From contig JAIOSH010000160.1 in NCBI GenBank assembly GCA_021107685.1, forward strand, positions 1-9,632: 9,632 bases of DNA, given 5' to 3'. Positions 4,895-9,632 of the stretch are shown here, piece by piece. The translations under genes were made by a program, and so were the position numbers. The first letter of the stretch is position 1. Each line of letters starts with the position of its first letter. The notes beneath the pieces were generated by a model. It did no database searches and was not told the DNA's origin. It was given only the letters and a program-made list of their open reading frames with translations. Origin of the DNA: Bacteroidales bacterium. GTDB lineage: Bacteria > Bacteroidota > Bacteroidia > Bacteroidales > SMBSF39.

Positions 4895-7800
4895 ATGGAT
4901 AAAAAAATAAAAAATTTTAAAGAAAAAAAGAGTCAGTCCGAAAAAAAAGAAAGTTATAATCTTAAAAATCTTCAGTTTCTGACCAAGTCAGCTATGAAGT
5001 TTGTGAAAATTCAAACCGAAAAAGAAATATATAATTATATTGCTAAAGATTTGAATGAACTTACCGGTAATTCAATTGTAAATGTGTTCTCTTATGATAA
5101 TAAAACTGAAATTCTAAAAATCAAGGCACATACAGGATTAAGAAGTCTAACTCAAAAAGTTTTAAAAATTATCGGAAGAGACCCTGTCGGAATAAATTAT
5201 AAAATTGATAACAAAGCAGTTGCGTTTTTAAAAACAGGGAAAATTGAAAAATTCTATGGTGGTATATATGAACTTACTTTTAAACAATTACCTCAAATAG
5301 TATGCAAAGTATTAGAAAAAACATTAAATATTAATACAATATATTGTATTGGCTTCAATTGGTTAAACGAGTTATATGGAGGAGCTGTCATTATTTTGCA
5401 GAAAGATGCCAAACTAAATTATCCTGAAATAATTGAAGCTTTTATCAGGCAGGCTTCAATAGCTTTACAGCGAAAATATGCAGAGGAAAATCTTGAAAAA
5501 TGGGCACTTATTTTTAAGAATGCAGAATGGGGGGTGGTAATTTGTAAATCCGATTGCAAAACAATAGATATAATAAATCCTGCCTTTGCAAAAATGCATG
5601 GCTATACAGAAGAAGAACTAACAGGTAAATCTATTAATACGGTTTTATTATCTGAATTTCAGGAAATATTTCATAATCACATTTATAAAGCAATTGAAAA
5701 AGGGCATAAAACCCTTGAAACCATGCACATTCATAAAAACGGAAATACTTTCCCTGTTATTGAAGATATAACTGTTGTTAAAGATGAACATGAAAAAATT
5801 CAGTATATTGTAGTTAATGTTTGTGATAATACAGAACAAAAGGAAGCCGAAACAGCCTTGAAGGAAAGTGAAGCTAAATTAAAAAGCATTTTTAAGGCTA
5901 CACCAACAGGTATTGCTGTAATTAACAAATACTTCTTTGAACATGTAAATGATATATTTTGTATAATGACAGGATATTCCAGGGATGAACTTATTGGTAA
6001 AAATTTAAGAATTATTTATGAAAATGAAAAAGAATATATACGTATAAAAAATAAAGAAAATGAAGCAATAAAAAGAAATGGAATCGCTACAAATGAAACC
6101 CGATTTAAATGTAAAAATGGTAAACATATTAATATTTTTCTAAGTTCTACGCCTATTGATCCTGAAAATCTATCTGCCGGTCTTATTTATACAGCTTTGG
6201 ATATTACAAAGAATAAACAAACCGAGAAAAAAATTAAAGAAAGCGAGGAAAAATACCGCCTTTTAGCCGAAAACACTCTTGACTGTATTTGGCTGATGGA
6301 TCTGGATATGAAATTTACTTATGTTAATCCTTCTGTCTTTAATTTATTTGGTTATAAAGAAAAAGAATGGATTGGTAGTTCATTATCTGATCATTGCCCT
6401 TATAAAGAAGTGAAAAAATTTGTTAATATTATTGCAATGCTCTTTAGAAGCTATGAAGAAAAGCCCGGTAAAATATTTGAAACATATTTTATACATAACA
6501 ACGGCAAAGAAATAGCAGTTGAGATTAAATTAAATCTCTTATATGATGATAAAGGAAAAATTATTGGTATTCAGGGCAATACTCAAGATATTACAGAACG
6601 TAAGGAAGCTGAACGTATGTTAAAAGAAAGCGAAGAACTATACAGGACATTAGCATCAAATATACCGGATAGTGATATGTTTTTATTTGATAGTTCTTTA
6701 CGTTATCTTGTTGCAGATGGTACTGAGATGCAAAGGTTCGGTTTTTCAAAAGAAGATTTTGAAGGTAAAACACTTTATCAAATTTATGATGACGAAACAA
6801 TTACACTCCTTGAACCTCATTATCTGAAAGCACTTAAAGGTGAAGCCTCAAAAATAAAATTTAAATATAATAATACATTTTATTTTTCGAAAACTGTTCC
6901 TGTTTTTAATAATAAAAATAAAGTTATTGCAGGCATTGCATTTAATCAAAATATTTCCAAACTTAAAGAAATTCAGGAAGAACTTGTTATAGCTAAAGAA
7001 AAAGCCGAAGAATCAGACAGGCTTAAAACAGCTTTTCTCTCTAATATGTCTTTTGAAATAAGAACCCCGATAAACGCAATATTAGGTTTTTCAAGTATGC
7101 TCTCAGAAACTGAGCTTACTTCTGAAGAAAGAGATGAATTTACTGAACTGATTATTAACAATGCAAATGTTTTAAAAGATATAATTGATGATATTATAGA
7201 TATTGCAAAAATTGAAGCAGGACAATTAAAAATTATTGAAGCTGAACTCCCGATAAATAAATTATTATCTGAACTTTATTTTACTTTTAATGAAAAGAAA
7301 AGAAGAGATGATAAGGTAAATATTGAAATAAAAATAAATACATCTATTCAAGATGAAAATTTTAAAATTTTTACTGATCCTTTACGTATCAGGGAAATTT
7401 TATCAAACCTACTTGATAATTCCTTAAAATTTACTGAAAAAGGTATCATTGAATTTGGTTATCGTATTGAAGAACATCCTGGCAAATCTTTTCTGAAATT
7501 TTTTGTTAAAGATACTGGAATTGGTATTGAAAAAGATAAATTAGATATAATCTTTAAAAGGTTTAGAAAAGCTAATGATCTTGAAACAGAAAAATATCAT
7601 GGTACAGGATTAGGTTTGACAATATCAAAAAATATGGTTAAACTTCTTGGAGGTGATCTAAATGTAGAATCAAAATATGGAAAAGGTAGCACCTTTTATT
7701 TTACTATACCTTATAAACCTGTTTACAAAGAAAGTAAGGAAATTCGTAGTGTTGTCAAAACGGAATTTGATTATGACTGGAAAAATAAAATAATTTTAAT

Positions 7801-8143
7801 AGCAGAAGATATTAAATTAAATTATCAGGTTATTAGTTCAATGTTACGAAAAACTAATGTTCAGTTAAAATGGGCTAAAAATGGAAAAGAAGCAGTTGAA
7901 ATTTGTCAATCGGATGATAATATTGACCTAATTTTAATGGATATCAGAATGCCTGTAATGGATGGATTTGAAGCTACAAGAATAATAAAAAGCTTTAAAA
8001 ATGATTTACCTGTAATTGCACAAACTGCTTACGCTATGGCCGATGATAAAGAAAAAAGCATAAAAGCAGGGTGCGATGATTATATATCAAAGCCTATTGA
8101 ACCAAAAGAACTTTTATTAAAGATTAAAAATTTTTTTGATTGA
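4895..8143 (+). CDS. GAF-PAS(x4)-HisKA-HATPase-REC hybrid kinase with Phe replacing the acceptor His
   Basis: This 1082-residue protein has no transmembrane segments. Domains: Lys-rich N-terminus, GAF-like domain (about 26-193), PAS1 (200-316), PAS2 (324-440), PAS3 (451-568), PAS4 (579-690), DHp (707-775), HATPase (826-940) and receiver (965-1082). The ATPase has NLLDNSLKF (N-box), DTGIGI (873-878) and GTGLGL (903-908). The receiver has E971/D972, phosphoacceptor D1015 in LMDIRMP, T1044 and K1066. The H-box reads FLSNMSFEIRTPINAI, with F720 (TTT, 7052-7054) where canonical kinases have His. The protein is thus predicted unable to autophosphorylate in the classical way. The gene starts 7 nt after the upstream kinase reading frame, suggesting a shared transcript and tandem paralogy. 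No Hpt domain or dedicated output domain is present, so its partner lies elsewhere. Possible roles are an ATPase donor for a partner DHp, a phosphate-independent regulator, or a decaying kinase. Confidence 0.9.
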   Translation: MDKKIKNFKEKKSQSEKKESYNLKNLQFLTKSAMKFVKIQTEKEIYNYIAKDLNELTGNSIVNVFSYDNKTEILKIKAHTGLRSLTQKVLKIIGRDPVGINYKIDNKAVAFLKTGKIEKFYGGIYELTFKQLPQIVCKVLEKTLNINTIYCIGFNWLNELYGGAVIILQKDAKLNYPEIIEAFIRQASIALQRKYAEENLEKWALIFKNAEWGVVICKSDCKTIDIINPAFAKMHGYTEEELTGKSINTVLLSEFQEIFHNHIYKAIEKGHKTLETMHIHKNGNTFPVIEDITVVKDEHEKIQYIVVNVCDNTEQKEAETALKESEAKLKSIFKATPTGIAVINKYFFEHVNDIFCIMTGYSRDELIGKNLRIIYENEKEYIRIKNKENEAIKRNGIATNETRFKCKNGKHINIFLSSTPIDPENLSAGLIYTALDITKNKQTEKKIKESEEKYRLLAENTLDCIWLMDLDMKFTYVNPSVFNLFGYKEKEWIGSSLSDHCPYKEVKKFVNIIAMLFRSYEEKPGKIFETYFIHNNGKEIAVEIKLNLLYDDKGKIIGIQGNTQDITERKEAERMLKESEELYRTLASNIPDSDMFLFDSSLRYLVADGTEMQRFGFSKEDFEGKTLYQIYDDETITLLEPHYLKALKGEASKIKFKYNNTFYFSKTVPVFNNKNKVIAGIAFNQNISKLKEIQEELVIAKEKAEESDRLKTAFLSNMSFEIRTPINAILGFSSMLSETELTSEERDEFTELIINNANVLKDIIDDIIDIAKIEAGQLKIIEAELPINKLLSELYFTFNEKKRRDDKVNIEIKINTSIQDENFKIFTDPLRIREILSNLLDNSLKFTEKGIIEFGYRIEEHPGKSFLKFFVKDTGIGIEKDKLDIIFKRFRKANDLETEKYHGTGLGLTISKNMVKLLGGDLNVESKYGKGSTFYFTIPYKPVYKESKEIRSVVKTEFDYDWKNKIILIAEDIKLNYQVISSMLRKTNVQLKWAKNGKEAVEICQSDDNIDLILMDIRMPVMDGFEATRIIKSFKNDLPVIAQTAYAMADDKEKSIKAGCDDYISKPIEPKELLLKIKNFFD
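7049..7057 (+). other. Degenerate H-box: Ser-Phe-Glu instead of Ser-His-Glu
   Basis: TCT TTT GAA encodes S719-F720-E721 in the otherwise canonical FLSNMS-x-EIRTP motif. The upstream paralog has CAT GAA (H324-E325) at the aligned site. Going from a His codon (CAT or CAC) to TTT needs at least two base changes, so this is not a single-read error and suggests the substitution has been maintained through more than one step. Confidence 0.9.
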
Positions 8144-8295
8144 TTAGATAAAAAAAAAATCCAACGCAACCAAAATTCAATTTTTTTCATCTTTTAATAC
8201 ATACCGTTATTTTTATAAAAAAAAGCCTATTCAAAACCTTTACCACTATTTTAATTTCAAATTAATATTTTATTAACCTTAAAATCAGATTTATT
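8144..8295. other. AT-rich intergenic gap between the kinase operon and porU
   Basis: This 152-nt gap holds poly-A and poly-T tracts and weak AT palindromes. It contains no TTTG, hence no TAnnTTTG box. No GC-rich hairpin is seen, so no terminator for the kinase genes can be called. PorU must be transcribed from a non-consensus promoter here or by read-through. Confidence 0.6.
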
Positions 8296-9632
8296 ATGAA
8301 AAAGATTCAATTCTTTACAGGAGTTGTTATCCTCATGTTTGTTGTGATAACTGCCCAAACACAAAATTCAGTGCTATCAGAAAGTAATTGGTATAAAATT
8401 GCTGTGGAGCAAACCGGCATTCATCAAATCACTTTTGATGACCTTGTAAGTTATGGTATTAATCCGACTTCTATCAATCCTAAACACATAAGGCTTTACG
8501 GTAATGGAAACGGAATGTTGACTGAACCAAATAATGAATTCAGATATGATGATTTGCAGGAAAATGCCATTTTCGTTTATGGAGAAGATGATGAAGTGTT
8601 TGATCCCGGAGATTTTATTCTGTTTTATGGTGAGGGACCTACAGAATGGACTTTCAATGAAGAAACAAATTTGTTCGAACACCAGGTAAATTATTATTCC
8701 GATTATTCATATTTTTTTCTTACAACAAATTTAGGAATAGGTAAAAGAATTGAAGAGCAATCATCATCCACAGCAAATCCAACTCATTATGTACAAAGTT
8801 TTAACAATTATTCCTACAATGAGCTTGAAGAATTAAACTTGATAAAATCTGGTAAGGAATGGTTTGGCGAAGAATTTAACGAAACCCTAACTTATACTTT
8901 TTCATATAATATCCCAAATTTATCTGCATCAGATTCTGTTATAATGGATATTTCTCTTGCTTCAAGGTCATTTGTTAATGCCTCCTTTGAAATAAAAGTA
9001 AATGATCAGATAATTGATAATTTATCTATTGTTTCTGTCAACCTTACTTCATGCACTTATGCCAGAGAAAAAAATAAAACTTACACTTTTATTGCAGATA
9101 ATGAGAACATTGAAGTAGAATTAACTTATGACAAACCAGAAGAAGAATCAATAGGATGGTTGAATTATTTAAGGTTGAATGTCAGAAAAAAATTAATAGT
9201 GACAGACTCGCAAATGTTGTTCAGGGATATGGAATCAGTTGGTGCAGGATATATTTCTAAGTTTGAAATTGAAAATGTAAGTCAAAATTTTTCGGTTTGG
9301 GAAATATCTGATCCTATAAACATAAAAACCCAGTTATCTGAAAAAAACTTTAAAGACCAGTTCTCTTTTATCCTTCAAACTGATTCTTTAAAGGAATTCA
9401 TCGCTTTTGATCATTCAGAATTTTTCACCCCTTCTTTCATCGGGCAAATAGAAAATCAAAATCTTCATGGACTGCAACCCGTTGACCTTATTATTATAAC
9501 TCATGAAAATTTTATTAATGCAGCCCAGCAACTCGCCAATTTCCATGAATCGCATGACGGTCTTTCAACAATCGTTGTAACACCGGATATTATTTATAAT
9601 GAATTTTCTTCAGGTGCCCAGGATATTACTGC
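8296..9632 (+). CDS. porU: PorU, type IX secretion C-terminal signal peptidase (N-terminal part, cut by window edge)
   Basis: The frame is open from ATG 8296 to the window end, giving 445 complete codons. A signal peptide is clear: MKK, a hydrophobic core, and likely cleavage after A20 (VVITA-Q). There follows the typical PorU N-terminal region: SNWYKIAVEQTGIHQITFDD, then IRLYGNGNG, then DDEVFDPGDFILFYGEGP. A beta-rich domain comes next. The peptidase C25 (gingipain-like) domain begins near residue 392 with LQPVDLIIITHENF, AQQLANFHESHDG and GAQDITA. In known systems PorU sits at the outer membrane with PorV, cleaves the C-terminal signal of T9SS cargo and joins the cargo to anionic LPS. Full-length homologs are well over 1000 residues, so the catalytic His and Cys lie beyond the right edge and cannot be checked. 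The ATG is fixed by the signal peptide; no Shine-Dalgarno is seen. Confidence 0.88.
   Translation, partial: MKKIQFFTGVVILMFVVITAQTQNSVLSESNWYKIAVEQTGIHQITFDDLVSYGINPTSINPKHIRLYGNGNGMLTEPNNEFRYDDLQENAIFVYGEDDEVFDPGDFILFYGEGPTEWTFNEETNLFEHQVNYYSDYSYFFLTTNLGIGKRIEEQSSSTANPTHYVQSFNNYSYNELEELNLIKSGKEWFGEEFNETLTYTFSYNIPNLSASDSVIMDISLASRSFVNASFEIKVNDQIIDNLSIVSVNLTSCTYAREKNKTYTFIADNENIEVELTYDKPEEESIGWLNYLRLNVRKKLIVTDSQMLFRDMESVGAGYISKFEIENVSQNFSVWEISDPINIKTQLSEKNFKDQFSFILQTDSLKEFIAFDHSEFFTPSFIGQIENQNLHGLQPVDLIIITHENFINAAQQLANFHESHDGLSTIVVTPDIIYNEFSSGAQDIT

Noticed and set aside
6591..7161. Short minus-strand frames inside the second kinase gene
   Set aside because: They mirror conserved PAS and H-box codons of the plus-strand gene and have no independent features.
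8144..8295. Poly-A and poly-T tracts as a terminator after the second kinase
   Set aside because: There is no GC-containing stem next to a T-tract; only weak AT palindromes are present.
8377..8682. Minus-strand open frame opposite the PorU N-terminus
   Set aside because: The plus strand encodes a recognisable PorU with signal peptide. The antisense frame shows no domain and is a shadow.

Overview
The window looks like an AT-rich chromosomal segment of a member of Bacteroidota, probably an uncultured Bacteroidales-like lineage. The main support is a 3'-terminal gene that reads as PorU, the type IX secretion signal peptidase, which is restricted to this phylum. Weaker support comes from promoter-like TAnnTTTG boxes, the absence of Shine-Dalgarno sites, and the style of the PAS/hybrid histidine kinases. 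The species cannot be named from the sequence.

Layout: (1) 1-169, minus strand, the N-terminal piece of a saccharopine-dehydrogenase-like Rossmann oxidoreductase that runs off the left edge. (2) 170-634, a divergent intergenic region with short inverted repeats, a REP-like CACTTCGACAAGCTCAGTG motif and a GC-rich heptamer tandem repeat. (3) 635-2650, a polytopic membrane protein resembling GT-C glycosyltransferases, with a soluble domain and C-terminal TPR. (4) 2651-2823, a palindrome and a strong terminator-like hairpin with nested symmetry. (5) 2824-4887, a PAS-PAS-HisKA-HATPase-REC hybrid kinase gene broken by two in-frame stops (TGA at codon 437, TAA at codon 453) with the reading frame otherwise intact. 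(6) 4895-8143, a related GAF-PAS(x4)-HisKA-HATPase-REC hybrid kinase, uninterrupted, but with Phe in place of the phosphoacceptor His. (7) 8144-8295, an AT-rich gap with no clear signal. (8) 8296-end, the N-terminal 445 residues of PorU.

The most interesting point is the kinase pair. The upstream gene can still make PAS-PAS-DHp with its catalytic His but no ATPase. The downstream gene keeps ATPase and receiver but has no acceptor His. The two are 7 nt apart, share a DHp region that is close to identical, and carry complementary lesions. They could be two decaying paralogs, or a split kinase that works by trans-phosphorylation in a heterodimer. The sequence cannot decide between these, but the hypothesis is testable. 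The other genes show no obvious functional link to the kinases or to each other.
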